In this document: piece after piece, positions 9,044 through 17,391 of the stretch
How the letters are laid out: every line of letters starts with the position of its first letter
Position numbering within the stretch: position 1 is the first letter of the stretch
Assembly: GCA_022239325.1 (NCBI GenBank)
Contig: JAKOGP010000001.1
Span: 394,870-458,869 of the forward strand
Length of the DNA stretch: 64,000 nt
Direction: 5' to 3'
DNA from: Flavobacteriaceae bacterium LSUCC0859
GTDB lineage: Bacteria; Bacteroidota; Bacteroidia; Flavobacteriales; Flavobacteriaceae
Position numbers and translations under genes: made by a program
Notes under the pieces: generated by a model
Seen by the model: only the letters and a program-made list of their open reading frames with translations
Database searches by the model: none
Told to the model about the DNA's origin: nothing

Positions 9044-9796
9044 ATGAAAGCCAATACAAAACAAATTATTGAGTCTGGAGATTTAGAAGCCTATTTACTT
9101 GGGGATCTTACAGAACAAGAAGGAGAAAAAATTAGGAAATATATTCTGATGTATCCAGAGGTAAAAGAAGCCTATGACCTACTAGAAAGGCAGTTAGAAA
9201 CTTTCACAGAAGCGTATAAAAAAACACCCCCTAAAGATTTACAAAGCCGGATAGAAAACCAAATCCAGCGCATTCAACAATTTACTCGCTTTTCTTGGAT
9301 GGCCCTTGGATTGTCTCTGCTTGTTTTTTTAGGAAGCGCTTATTATGTGATTCAAGAAAACAACAAATTGTCTATTAAACAGGGAATGATAGACCACCAG
9401 ATTGAAGACCTACAACTCTCCTTTGACAACCAGTTAGACGAAATTAGAAATCAGTTTATACTACGCAACAGCCCTCAAACAAGAACCGTCACTCTCCAGC
9501 ATCAGATGGAGGATCAATCTTTTACACTGAATGCCTACCTCAATAAAAAGGAGCGTATGAGTTATATAGAAATTCTTAGCTTACCTGTTCTACCCCCTGG
9601 TAAATGTTATCAGCTCTGGACAGAGCGAAATGGCAGCAAAGAGAGTGTAGGCATATTGCCAGATCATTTAGAGGAGCGCTTATTTGTTTCTATTCCATTT
9701 AAAGAAAAGGCCACTGCCTATATCACCATAGAAGACAAACCAGGGAATTTAAATCCGAAAGCGAGCTTGGCACTCTTCAAGATTCCCATAGAATAG
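9044..9796 (+). CDS. membrane anti-sigma factor with RskA-like periplasmic domain
   Basis: The 250-residue protein should bind the sigma factor encoded immediately upstream and release it on an envelope signal. The N-terminal 70 residues (ESGDLEAYLLGDLTEQE...) look like an anti-sigma zinc-finger-type helical domain but without the HxxxCxxC zinc ligands. One membrane helix lies at about 84-102. A coiled-coil stretch (110-145) comes next, then an RskA-type domain with the marker CYQLWTERNGSKESVGIL and a C-terminal ITIEDKPG. Orientation is N-in, C-out. Confidence 0.88.
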   Translation: MKANTKQIIESGDLEAYLLGDLTEQEGEKIRKYILMYPEVKEAYDLLERQLETFTEAYKKTPPKDLQSRIENQIQRIQQFTRFSWMALGLSLLVFLGSAYYVIQENNKLSIKQGMIDHQIEDLQLSFDNQLDEIRNQFILRNSPQTRTVTLQHQMEDQSFTLNAYLNKKERMSYIEILSLPVLPPGKCYQLWTERNGSKESVGILPDHLEERLFVSIPFKEKATAYITIEDKPGNLNPKASLALFKIPIE

Positions 9797-9797
9797 C

Positions 9798-9826
9798 TTG
9801 TAAATACCACATATATTGTACCTTTG
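9798..9826 (+). promoter_or_regulatory. Bacteroidota-type promoter for the 70-residue protein and sigma gene
   Basis: TTG at 9798-9800 and TACCTTTG at 9819-9826 with an 18-base spacer match the consensus. The box ends 14 bases before the ATG at 9841. It suggests that the Cys-rich protein and the following sigma gene are transcribed separately from the sigma/anti-sigma pair. Confidence 0.65.
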
Positions 9827-9840
9827 TAAAAACAAAAAGC

Positions 9841-10053
9841 ATGAAATTAGCACTACTTACCATTGGTTTACTAGCCCTAGGCTTTGCTGGAATTGCTATT
9901 AAAATTTGGGCAAAAAAAGACGGCGCCTTTTCGGGAACCTGTGCCAGTCAGAGTCCTTTTTTAAACCAAGAGGGAGAAGCCTGTGGCATGTGTGGTAAAC
10001 TTCCTGGGGAGCAGGACTGTAAAAAAGACTCCTTAGACCAAGCTACTATATAA
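9841..10053 (+). CDS. small Cys-containing membrane-anchored protein
   Basis: A 70-residue protein with one hydrophobic segment at about 3-23, then KIWAKK, which places the C-terminal 45 residues outside the cytoplasm if the positive-inside rule holds or makes them soluble after export. That tail has four cysteines at 34, 48, 51 and 60 (C-x13-C-x2-C-x8-C, core ACGMCGK), suited to metal or redox binding. I recognise the sequence type as a conserved flavobacterial protein often labelled 'membrane or secreted protein', with no known function. It has its own promoter. The ECF sigma gene follows after nine bases, so a role in sensing for that sigma factor is conceivable but unproven. Confidence 0.8.
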   Translation: MKLALLTIGLLALGFAGIAIKIWAKKDGAFSGTCASQSPFLNQEGEACGMCGKLPGEQDCKKDSLDQATI

Positions 10054-10062
10054 TTATACGTA

Positions 10063-10641
10063 TTGATAATTGCTCCAGAACATATTTCGCAAACTATTGA
10101 GAAAGCCAAACAGGGGCAGCAACTCGCATTTAGTAATTTATTAGACACCTATTGGAATGAGGTGTATAGCTTCCAATTGCTCAGAACAAAGAATGAACAT
10201 GAAGCCGAAGATATTACCATAGAGACTTTTTCAAAAGCCTTTGACAAAATTGCCTCCTACAAAGAAGCTTATGTTTTTAAAACATGGCTTATTACCATTT
10301 CTAAGAACCTCCATATAGATAGACTCAGAAAACAAAAAAGAAATGCTAATAACGGTATGGATGTAAGCTCTAATAGAGAGGTGCACAATGAGGTGTTAGA
10401 CCATGCTCCTTCTGCAGAAGAAGTGCTCATTCACCAACAAAATTTAGCAGATCTGCTTCGGGAGCTTAAAAAATTAAAACCTGCCTACCAACAGGTAATC
10501 ACCCTGAGGTATTTCAATGAGATGTCCTATGCAGAAATAGCTCTAGCTATTGGAGAACCAGTTAACAACATTAAAGTTAAATTACTCCGGGCCAGAAAAC
10601 TCTTGGTAGAGCTCATAGGAAACAAGAATACTACCCACTAA
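10063..10641 (+). CDS. ECF-type RNA polymerase sigma factor without adjacent anti-sigma gene
   Basis: A 192-residue group 4 sigma factor. Region 2 is seen as LLDTYWNEVYSFQLL and EAEDITIETFSKAFDKI, with FKTWLITISKNLHIDRLRK (region 2.3-2.4). Region 4 is VITLRYFNEMSYAEIALAI followed by NNIKVKLLRARKLL. It begins at a TTG (10063); no in-frame ATG is nearby and family members start with the same residues. No anti-sigma factor follows: downstream is lipA, 39 bases away. The upstream neighbour is the 70-residue Cys protein, which may share its transcript. It differs clearly from the sigma factor at 8508. Confidence 0.9.
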   Translation: MIIAPEHISQTIEKAKQGQQLAFSNLLDTYWNEVYSFQLLRTKNEHEAEDITIETFSKAFDKIASYKEAYVFKTWLITISKNLHIDRLRKQKRNANNGMDVSSNREVHNEVLDHAPSAEEVLIHQQNLADLLRELKKLKPAYQQVITLRYFNEMSYAEIALAIGEPVNNIKVKLLRARKLLVELIGNKNTTH

Positions 10642-10680
10642 TGTTGCCTTTTCTTTAGTATATTTGAAGAAAATTTTGCA

Positions 10681-11562
10681 ATGAGTTCACAAACCCTCAC
10701 CCCTACTAAAACCACCCCTTCCGTTGGAAAGCCAAAATGGCTCCGAGTTAAACTACCTACAGGCCAAAAATACACCCAATTAAGAGGGCTTGTAGACAAG
10801 TATGACCTACATACTATTTGCACCTCTGGGAGCTGCCCAAATATGGGAGAGTGTTGGGGAGAAGGCACGGCTACCTTTATGATCTTAGGTAATGTTTGCA
10901 CCAGATCTTGTGGTTTTTGTGGCGTAAAAACAGGCCGTCCAGAGTCCGTAGATTGGGAAGAGCCGGAAAAGGTGGCCAGGTCTATTCAGATCATGGGTAT
11001 TAAACATGCCGTGATTACCTCTGTAGACAGAGATGACCTCCAAGATATGGGATCTATTATTTGGGAAGAAACCGTTGCAGCCATCCGAAGGCTAAACCCT
11101 AAAACTACTCTGGAGACCCTTATACCTGACTTTCAGGGAATAGAAAGACATTTAGATAGAATTGTTAGGGCCAATCCAGAGGTGGTGTCACACAATATGG
11201 AAACTGTGAGAAGACTCACAAGAGCTGTGAGAATCCAAGCCAAGTACGACAAAAGTTTAGCCGTCTTGGCCTACCTGAAGAAGGCAGGTATTAACAGGAC
11301 CAAATCTGGTATTATGCTCGGACTTGGAGAAACAGAGGAAGAGGTTTTAGAAACCATGAGAGACCTTCGAAAGGCCCATGTAGACGTGGTTACTATAGGA
11401 CAGTATTTACAGCCCTCTAAAAAGCACCTACCTGTTACTGAATTTATCACTCCGGAACAATTTAAAAAATATGAAACAGCAGGCTTAGAAATGGGCTTCA
11501 GACATGTAGAAAGCGGGGCTTTAGTACGTTCTTCTTACAAGGCGCACAAGCATATTTTATAA
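10681..11562 (+). CDS. lipA: lipoyl synthase
   Basis: A radical SAM enzyme inserting two sulfur atoms into octanoyl groups on lipoyl-dependent proteins. The 293 residues show both iron-sulfur sites: the auxiliary cluster at Cys47, Cys52 and Cys58 ([12 protein letters not shown]), and the radical SAM cluster at Cys73, Cys77 and Cys80 (CTRSCGFC). The third auxiliary-cluster motif RSSYKA is at the C-terminus. A -7-like TATATTTG (10659-10666) lies 14 bases before the ATG, but the nearest TTG is only 12 bases further up, so the promoter is uncertain. gap follows after 13 bases. Confidence 0.97.
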   Translation: MSSQTLTPTKTTPSVGKPKWLRVKLPTGQKYTQLRGLVDKYDLHTICTSGSCPNMGECWGEGTATFMILGNVCTRSCGFCGVKTGRPESVDWEEPEKVARSIQIMGIKHAVITSVDRDDLQDMGSIIWEETVAAIRRLNPKTTLETLIPDFQGIERHLDRIVRANPEVVSHNMETVRRLTRAVRIQAKYDKSLAVLAYLKKAGINRTKSGIMLGLGETEEEVLETMRDLRKAHVDVVTIGQYLQPSKKHLPVTEFITPEQFKKYETAGLEMGFRHVESGALVRSSYKAHKHIL

Positions 11563-11575
11563 TAGCAATTCTAAC

Positions 11576-12589
11576 ATGGATAAAATTCGAATAGGGATTA
11601 ATGGATTTGGACGCATAGGAAGAACCCTATTCAGACTTCTCATAGACCACCCTGAAATTGAAGTGGTAGCCGTTAATGACTTGGCTCCTGCAGCCACTTT
11701 GGCCCATTTATTAAAATACGACTCCATACACGGGGTCTCCAACGCCCTTATCCAAACCACGGATAATGCAGAATCTTTAATGGTGAACGGACGTTCCATA
11801 GCTGTTATTAATGAGGCATCCATAGCGCATATCCCATGGAAAAAACATCATATAGATATCTTGGTGGAGGCCACTGGCAAGTTCAAATCCCAAACAGAGC
11901 TTCAAAAACACCTTGAGGCAGGCGCTAAGCGTGTAATCCTAGCAGCGCCTCCAGAAGACGATCATATTCCTATGGTAGTGATGGGTGTGAATGAACAGAT
12001 CATAAAACCCTCAGACCTTATAGTGTCTAATGCCTCCTGCACTACCAATAATGCCGCCCCCATGATGGCTGTGATTGATGATTTATGTGGGATCTCAGAG
12101 GCCTATATCACAACGGTTCATTCCTACACCTCAGACCAAAGCTTACACGACCAGCCACATAAAGATCTCAGAAGGTCTAGGGCAGCAGGGCAGTCTATTA
12201 TTCCCACTACCACTGGAGCAGCGAAGGCACTTACAAAAATTTTTCCCGATTTATCTAACGCCATAGGCGGATGCGGCATTCGGGTTCCCGTACCCAACGG
12301 TTCTCTGACAGATATCACTTTTAATGTGAGGAAAGAAACTAGTATTCAAGAAATTAATGCTAGCTTTAAAAAAGCCTCCTTGGATAAGTATCATAAAATC
12401 TTATCCTATACAGAAGATCCCATTGTCTCGGTAGACCTCAACAACAGCCCGTATTCGTGTGTATTTGACGCACAAATGACCTCAGTAATCGGGAATATGG
12501 TTAAAATAATAGGTTGGTATGACAATGAAACTGGGTATAGCAATAGACTCATAGACCTTATTATCTATCTAAACCAAAACAAAAAATAG
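11576..12589 (+). CDS. gap: type I glyceraldehyde-3-phosphate dehydrogenase
   Basis: A glycolytic/gluconeogenic enzyme oxidising glyceraldehyde-3-phosphate with NAD+ or NADP+. The 337 residues show the Rossmann start INGFGRIGRTLFR (8-20), the catalytic Cys155 in SNASCTTNNAAPMM, and TTVHSYTSDQ. The C-terminal end carries GWYDNETGYSNRL. Position 33 in VAVNDL is Asn rather than the Asp typical of strictly NAD-dependent enzymes, though the following Asp35 remains; coenzyme preference cannot be decided. It is followed after two bases by a histidine kinase gene. Flavobacteria often carry more than one gap gene, so this may not be the only copy. Confidence 0.94.
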   Translation: MDKIRIGINGFGRIGRTLFRLLIDHPEIEVVAVNDLAPAATLAHLLKYDSIHGVSNALIQTTDNAESLMVNGRSIAVINEASIAHIPWKKHHIDILVEATGKFKSQTELQKHLEAGAKRVILAAPPEDDHIPMVVMGVNEQIIKPSDLIVSNASCTTNNAAPMMAVIDDLCGISEAYITTVHSYTSDQSLHDQPHKDLRRSRAAGQSIIPTTTGAAKALTKIFPDLSNAIGGCGIRVPVPNGSLTDITFNVRKETSIQEINASFKKASLDKYHKILSYTEDPIVSVDLNNSPYSCVFDAQMTSVIGNMVKIIGWYDNETGYSNRLIDLIIYLNQNKK

Positions 12590-12591
12590 AC

Positions 12592-13842
12592 ATGCCTGCC
12601 ATCTCTAACCCTTTAAACACCCTATGTATTGTGGCTGTAATTATTGGGATGGCATTGTTATTGTTATGGGTTTGGAGATTAAAAAAAGCGCTAAAAAAGC
12701 TTAAAAAATCTCAATTAGAAGATCAAGAAAGCAGCCAATTTTTAAGCACACTTTCTCATGAGTTAAGAACACCACTCTACGCGGTTACTTCTATTAGTCA
12801 GGCTTTGCTGGAAAACAATCCAAAAAAAGAACAACTAGAAGATCTGTATGTATTAGACAAAGCAGCTTCTTATCTTGTAAAACTCATCAATGACGCCCTA
12901 CTTATCCATAAGATAGACGCTAACAAACTCCGAGTCCTAGAAGAAGATTTTGATCTGGATGAACTCTTGAGTTTCGTAGTCAAAACAACAAAAAATCATA
13001 TTAAAGACCACCAGGCAGAAATTATTATTAAAAAGGAAACTGCGGTACCCAACCACTTTAAAGGAGACCCTCTCAAAATCACACAAATACTTATAAATTT
13101 AGTGAGCAACGCCATGAAGTTTGGAGCTAATAATCCCATCCATTTAATGGTTAAACTAGAACAAAATTCAGACACAAGCTGTGGCTTGTTGTTTACCGTT
13201 AAAGACCATGGAAAGGGTATTCTAGCTTCAGATAAAAATAAAATACTCGATAGATTTCACCAATTAGACACTGTAAAAACGGAATTTGGTAGCGGTCTGG
13301 GGCTTTCTGTTGTGGTACAATTACTCAAATCTCTGGGAAGCCAACTAGAGATTGACAGCGAAATAGACAAAGGAAGCAGTTTTAGCTTTAAACTTCTATT
13401 AAAAACGATTAGTAAAGTAGCTGAAAATCCGAAGACACAAGCAGATTATTCCAAGTTAAATGGACGTCATATTCTTGTGGTGGATGACAATTTGGTCAAT
13501 CAAAGAATAACCAAAAAAACTTTAGAAAAAAAAGGAATGATCACAAGGGTATGCAGCAGCGGAAAAGAGGCCATCTCCATACTAAAACAAGAAGGTATTC
13601 ACGCCGTACTAATGGATTTATACATGCCAGAAATGAGTGGCGAAGAGACTACTAAAATAATCAGAACCTTTGAAGCCTCACTCCCAATAATTGCACTAAC
13701 AGCCATTGACAAAGAAGATCACTGGGAAGAACTTAAAAACTGTGGGTTTTCTGCGATCTTAAACAAACCATATGAAGAGCTCAAGCTGTATCAAACGCTT
13801 TTAAATCATATAGATGCAGACACTTCAGGGAGCGCCTTATAA
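12592..13842 (+). CDS. hybrid histidine kinase with receiver domain, no extracellular sensor
   Basis: A 416-residue hybrid kinase. One membrane helix (about 9-28) is followed directly by a basic helix and HisKA, with phospho-acceptor His56 in STLSHELRTPLYAV. A HATPase_c domain follows, with the N box NLVSNAMKFG (169-178), the G1 box KDHGKGI and the G2 box GSGLGLSV. A receiver domain fills about 292-410 with acidic DD (298-299), Asp342 in MDLYMPEMSG and the conserved Lys in LNKP. There is no periplasmic loop or PAS domain, so the input is unknown. Its last 37 bases overlap the convergent lpxK gene. Confidence 0.92.
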   Translation: MPAISNPLNTLCIVAVIIGMALLLLWVWRLKKALKKLKKSQLEDQESSQFLSTLSHELRTPLYAVTSISQALLENNPKKEQLEDLYVLDKAASYLVKLINDALLIHKIDANKLRVLEEDFDLDELLSFVVKTTKNHIKDHQAEIIIKKETAVPNHFKGDPLKITQILINLVSNAMKFGANNPIHLMVKLEQNSDTSCGLLFTVKDHGKGILASDKNKILDRFHQLDTVKTEFGSGLGLSVVVQLLKSLGSQLEIDSEIDKGSSFSFKLLLKTISKVAENPKTQADYSKLNGRHILVVDDNLVNQRITKKTLEKKGMITRVCSSGKEAISILKQEGIHAVLMDLYMPEMSGEETTKIIRTFEASLPIIALTAIDKEDHWEELKNCGFSAILNKPYEELKLYQTLLNHIDADTSGSAL

Positions 13843-14822
13843 AAGGGTATAGCGTCTTGTTCAAAAAAAACATGTTGGACGCCTATATAATAGATTCCTT
13901 CTATGCGGTCTTTTAATTTTGTAAAGTCTTTTTGGGTACACACTACATTGGATAATTCCTCCAATTGGGCTATTTCATTGGGGGTAAAAAAGTGATGGTC
14001 TTTAAAACGCCAATGCTTGTATTTAATACCCATACCTTCTAAATACCTAAGTAGTGGCTCGGGTTGGGCAATGGCAGTAATTAGATTAATTTCTTTTCCA
14101 ATATAATCTGAAGCCTTTACACTAGCTTCTAGTCCTTTCCAAACAGGATCATAATCTAGGTAGCTAAAACAAATGAGCTTTTTAAAGTGGGAAGAAAAAT
14201 GAGTAAGCATTTCTTTTCGTTGTGCATTGCTTAAATCAGAGGGGCATTTAGTGACCACAAGAACATCTGCAGCCTGAGCTCTAGAGGGAAGATCTCTCAA
14301 ACGACCAGACGGAAGTAGCTTATCCCTATAAAAAGGCTGTGAAAAAGTAGTGAGCAAAATAGTAAAAGAAGCTTGAATAGCCCGGTGCTGTAGAGCGTCG
14401 TCCAGAACTACCACATGTGGAGCAGCAAGCCCTAGCCCCTCCAAATAGCTCATCCCTGCTACCCTAGAAGCAGAAACTACCAAGGTGGTTTCAGGAAAGG
14501 ATTGTGCTATTTGATAAGGTTCGTCTCCCAAATCCTCCACTGTAGAAAGGCTAGTACCTAATACCAATCCCTGAGATATTCTACCATATCCCCTACTTAA
14601 TACAGCCGTACGAACATATTTATCTGCCTGGTAATGACGCAGTAAAAGCTCTACCATTGGTGTTTTTCCCGTACCCCCTAAACTCAGATTTCCCACACAT
14701 ATGGAAGGGGTTTTAAAAGAGTACCTTTTTTTATATCCCTTGTCGTAGGCCCAATGCCTAAAAAAAAGGACCATGCCATAAAACCAAGAAAAAGGCCGCA
14801 TAAGGATGGAAAGGAGAATCAT
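13806..14822 (-). CDS. lpxK: tetraacyldisaccharide 4'-kinase
   Basis: The enzyme phosphorylates the 4' position of the lipid A disaccharide at the inner membrane, so it implies a lipid A outer membrane. The start at 14822 gives MILLSILMRPFSWFYG, a membrane-associating helix usual for LpxK. An upstream in-frame ATG at 14918 would reach into the divergent Nif3 gene and is unlikely. The Walker A motif is GNLSLGGTGKTP, and LSRGYGR and VVLDDALQHR are also visible. Length is 338 residues from this start. The 3' end overlaps the kinase gene on the other strand. Confidence 0.93.
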   Translation of the reverse strand: MILLSILMRPFSWFYGMVLFFRHWAYDKGYKKRYSFKTPSICVGNLSLGGTGKTPMVELLLRHYQADKYVRTAVLSRGYGRISQGLVLGTSLSTVEDLGDEPYQIAQSFPETTLVVSASRVAGMSYLEGLGLAAPHVVVLDDALQHRAIQASFTILLTTFSQPFYRDKLLPSGRLRDLPSRAQAADVLVVTKCPSDLSNAQRKEMLTHFSSHFKKLICFSYLDYDPVWKGLEASVKASDYIGKEINLITAIAQPEPLLRYLEGMGIKYKHWRFKDHHFFTPNEIAQLEELSNVVCTQKDFTKLKDRIEGIYYIGVQHVFFEQDAIPFYKALPEVSASI

Positions 14823-14872
14823 GGCAACGAAATTATAATAATTATATTTGTTTTGTATACAAATTAAATAAT

Positions 14873-15673
14873 ATGACCGTAAAAAAAGTAACGGATATAC
14901 TAGAACAAGCAGCGCCACTGAGTTGGGCGGAGGATTTTGATAATGTTGGACTCTTAATAGGAGACAAAAATATGGAAGTCTCTGGCGTGCTAGTGAGCCT
15001 AGATTGTTTAGAAAATGTAGTGCAAGAAGCCATAGAGAAGCAGTGCAATCTCATTGTAAGTTTCCATCCCATCATTTTTTCTGGTCTTAAAAACATCACA
15101 CCCAGCCACTATGTAGACCGGGTACTTATTAAAGCCATAAAGCACAATATTGCAATATACAGCATGCATACCGCCTTAGACAATGCCGCAAAGGGGGTAA
15201 GCTATGAAATGGGCAAAAAATTAGGGATAGAAAATATGAAGCCCTTATTGCCAAATCCAAAGCTGTTACCAAAAGACCCAGACGGTTTGTTGGGTATGGG
15301 GCGCATTGGAACGCTCAAAACGCCGGTTTCTGAGGAAGATTTCATGAACATGCTCCAGAAAACATTTGGAACACCACATTTAAAACACAGTGCCTTTTTA
15401 AAAAAAACCATTACAAAAGTTGCCTTGTTGGGAGGCAGTGGCGCTTTTGGCATAGATGCCGCTCTCTTGGCTGGCGCCGATGTGTATGTGACTGCAGATC
15501 TCAAATATCACGACTATTTTAAGGCAGATCACCACCTCTTATTGGTAGATATTGGACACTATGAAAGTGAGCAGTTTACAAAAAATATTTTAGTGCGTAT
15601 TCTTACAAAAAAAATTGCTAATTTTGCAATCTCTTTATCTGAGAGTAACACTAACCCCATCAAGTATTATTAG
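14873..15673 (+). CDS. Nif3-like dinuclear metal centre protein, short form
   Basis: Nif3/YbgI proteins form hexameric toroids with two metal ions per subunit; one proposed role is GTP cyclohydrolase I type 2-like, but function is unsettled. Metal-ligand segments are visible: SFHPIIFSG near 65, MHTALDNA near 100, and near the end DIGHYESEQF. The protein has 266 residues. Many Bacteroidota homologues are about 100 residues longer with a central CutA/PII-like insert; here the region after LGIENMKPLLPN passes straight to GMGRIG, so the insert is absent. The reading frame is intact, so this is a compact form rather than a broken gene. It is followed after two bases by the coiled-coil gene. Confidence 0.88.
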   Translation: MTVKKVTDILEQAAPLSWAEDFDNVGLLIGDKNMEVSGVLVSLDCLENVVQEAIEKQCNLIVSFHPIIFSGLKNITPSHYVDRVLIKAIKHNIAIYSMHTALDNAAKGVSYEMGKKLGIENMKPLLPNPKLLPKDPDGLLGMGRIGTLKTPVSEEDFMNMLQKTFGTPHLKHSAFLKKTITKVALLGGSGAFGIDAALLAGADVYVTADLKYHDYFKADHHLLLVDIGHYESEQFTKNILVRILTKKIANFAISLSESNTNPIKYY

Positions 15674-15675
15674 GT

Positions 15676-16455
15676 ATGGCAACAAAGAAAGAGGTAACAG
15701 TAGAAGATAAGCTTAGAGCTTTATACGACCTTCAATTAATAGATTCTAGGGTAGACGAAATTAGAAACGTAAGAGGAGAACTACCTTTAGAAGTAGAAGA
15801 CCTTGAAGACGAAGTTTCTGGTTTAAATACAAGGTTAGACAAATTAAAATCTGATCTGGAAACCATCAATGTGGAGATAGCAGCTAAGAAAAATATAATT
15901 GAAGACGCTAAGGCAGCCATTAAAAAATACGCAGAACAACAGAAAAACGTTCGCAATTCAAGAGAGTTTAATGCCCTTTCAAAAGAAGTTGAATTTCAAG
16001 AGCTAGAAATTGAATTGGCAGAAAAAAATATTCGTGAATTCAAAGCTCAAATTGAGCAGAAAAAAGAAGTTATCGAAGACTCAAAAGAGCGATTGGAAGC
16101 CAGGGAAACTCACTTGAAGCACAAAAAAGAGGAGTTAAATGACATCCTTGCAGAAACTGAAAAAGAAGAAGCGGCACTTCTTAAAAAATCAGCGGAATAC
16201 GAAACTCAGATTGAGGAAAGACTTATAACTGCGTACAAGAGAATCAGAACCAATGTAAAAAATGGCCTGGCAGTTGTTGCCATTGAAAGAGGGGCTTCAG
16301 GAGGTTCTTTCTTCACTATTCCACCACAGGTTCAAGTAGAAATTGCTTCAAGAAAAAAAATTATTACAGATGAGCACTCCGGTAGAATATTAGTAGACCC
16401 TACCCTTGCAGAGGAGCAGTCTGAAAAAATGGCTAAACTTTTTGCTAGCTTATAA
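15676..16455 (+). CDS. coiled-coil protein of the zinc-ribbon (CdsZ/CT398-like) family, zinc ligands lost
   Basis: A 259-residue protein. Residues about 15-185 form a long antiparallel helical hairpin rich in Glu and Lys with heptad hydrophobics. The C-terminal part (about 200-245: VVAIERGASGGSFFTIPPQ, then HSGRILVD) aligns by eye with the C-terminal zinc ribbon of this family, but the four cysteines are missing and the protein has no cysteine at all. It begins two bases after the Nif3 gene, an order often seen in Bacteroidota. The function is unknown. A strong terminator follows. Confidence 0.85.
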   Translation: MATKKEVTVEDKLRALYDLQLIDSRVDEIRNVRGELPLEVEDLEDEVSGLNTRLDKLKSDLETINVEIAAKKNIIEDAKAAIKKYAEQQKNVRNSREFNALSKEVEFQELEIELAEKNIREFKAQIEQKKEVIEDSKERLEARETHLKHKKEELNDILAETEKEEAALLKKSAEYETQIEERLITAYKRIRTNVKNGLAVVAIERGASGGSFFTIPPQVQVEIASRKKIITDEHSGRILVDPTLAEEQSEKMAKLFASL

Positions 16456-16477
16456 CACATACCCATCCCAATAATTT

Positions 16478-16505
16478 AAAATCTCCTTTTAGGAGATTTT
16501 TTTTT
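16478..16505 (+). terminator. rho-independent terminator after the coiled-coil gene
   Basis: A perfect 10-bp stem AAAATCTCCT / AGGAGATTTT (16478-16487 and 16491-16500) with a TTT loop is followed by five more T residues. It ends the Nif3/coiled-coil transcript. Confidence 0.9.
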
Positions 16506-16531
16506 GATTGCTATTCAAGTAATACAGCTAC

Positions 16532-16608
16532 TCCAGCCTACAAAGCTGGACTTACTCCTATATTAGTAAAGCTTTAAAATTATAATCCCAATGCTTTTGC
16601 TATATTTG
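16532..16608 (+). promoter_or_regulatory. control region of the photolyase operon: two inverted repeats and a -7 box
   Basis: TCCAGC at 16532-16537 pairs with GCTGGA at 16545-16550 (7-base loop), and TTACT at 16552-16556 pairs with AGTAA at 16565-16569 (8-base loop). TATATTTG, a Bacteroidota -7 box, is at 16601-16608, 20 bases before the TTG start of the flavin reductase gene. No clear TTG -33 element is present. The inverted repeats could be operator sites; their role is inferred only from position. Confidence 0.45.
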
Positions 16609-16628
16609 TTTAACAAATTTTAAAAAAG

Positions 16629-17267
16629 TTGAAACAATATAATTTAGAAGCACTGGAGAAACTTCCCTCCAGGTTCAGGGCCAATTTAATCAATAGCTGT
16701 ACAGGGTATAAGTCTGTGAATTTAATAGGCAGTAAATCTTCATCAGGAATAGAGAATTTGGCCATATTTAACTCTGTAATACATTTAGGTAGTAATCCTG
16801 CACTCATTGGCTTTACCACCAGACCTCTGACAGTTCAAAGAGATACCTATGACCATATTAAATCTTCTGGTGAATTTACCATAAATGCTATTTCGAAAGA
16901 TTTCATAGATAAAGCGCACCAAACTGCCGCCAAATACGACAGGGATCAATCAGAGTTTAAAGCGGTTGGTCTCTCACCAGAATATAAGAATAAATGCAGT
17001 GCTCCCTTTGTAAAAGAGAGTCCTTTAAAATACTGGTGTACCTATGTAAATGAATATCCTATTAAAGAGAACGAATGTATCCTTATCGTAGGAGCAATAC
17101 AAGAAATTCACATAGATCCAGATACCATTCAAACCGATGGATGGATAGATTTATCCAAAAACAAACTCACAGCTGGGATAGGTTTAGATGGCTATGCGAC
17201 ACCAGAAAATCCAGTGAGATTTGAATACGCAACTACAGATAAAAAAGCAAGGCTAAAAAATGCATAA
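16629..17267 (+). CDS. flavin reductase family protein
   Basis: A 212-residue FMN-binding split-barrel protein. The pattern [19 protein letters not shown]...[12 protein letters not shown] (about 30-70) is characteristic of the flavin-reductase-like family, here the larger type with a C-terminal [14 protein letters not shown]. It starts at TTG (16629); no in-frame ATG occurs nearby and homologues begin with the same segment. It is the first gene of a light-response operon with DUF2256, DASH cryptochrome and iron-sulfur photolyase genes. It may supply reduced flavin or act on a related chromophore; that link is inference. The end overlaps the DUF2256 gene by eight bases. Confidence 0.88.
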   Translation: MKQYNLEALEKLPSRFRANLINSCTGYKSVNLIGSKSSSGIENLAIFNSVIHLGSNPALIGFTTRPLTVQRDTYDHIKSSGEFTINAISKDFIDKAHQTAAKYDRDQSEFKAVGLSPEYKNKCSAPFVKESPLKYWCTYVNEYPIKENECILIVGAIQEIHIDPDTIQTDGWIDLSKNKLTAGIGLDGYATPENPVRFEYATTDKKARLKNA

Positions 17268-17391
17268 AAAACCATTTTTAGACACTAAAATCTGTAAGGT
17301 CTGTGGACGACCTTTTAGTTGGAGAAAAAAATGGGAAAAAAACTGGGAAGAAGTTCGCTACTGTTCTGAAAAATGCAAAAGAAATAAATGA
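17260..17391 (+). CDS. DUF2256 small zinc-finger-like protein (43 residues)
   Basis: A 43-residue protein from ATG 17260 to TGA 17391. It has two Cys pairs, CKVC (12-15) and CSEKC (35-39), with the core [17 protein letters not shown], which is the DUF2256 signature. The Cys pairs should bind one zinc ion. DUF2256 genes are commonly found beside photolyase/cryptochrome genes in Bacteroidota and cyanobacteria; no function is established. It overlaps the flavin reductase end by eight bases and shares ATGA with the cryptochrome start, so translation of the three genes is probably coupled. Confidence 0.92.
   Translation: MHKKPFLDTKICKVCGRPFSWRKKWEKNWEEVRYCSEKCKRNK

Noticed and set aside
14823-14918. 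N-terminal extension of lpxK
   Set aside because: It would run into the divergent Nif3 gene and cover its probable promoter; ATG 14822 gives the usual LpxK start.
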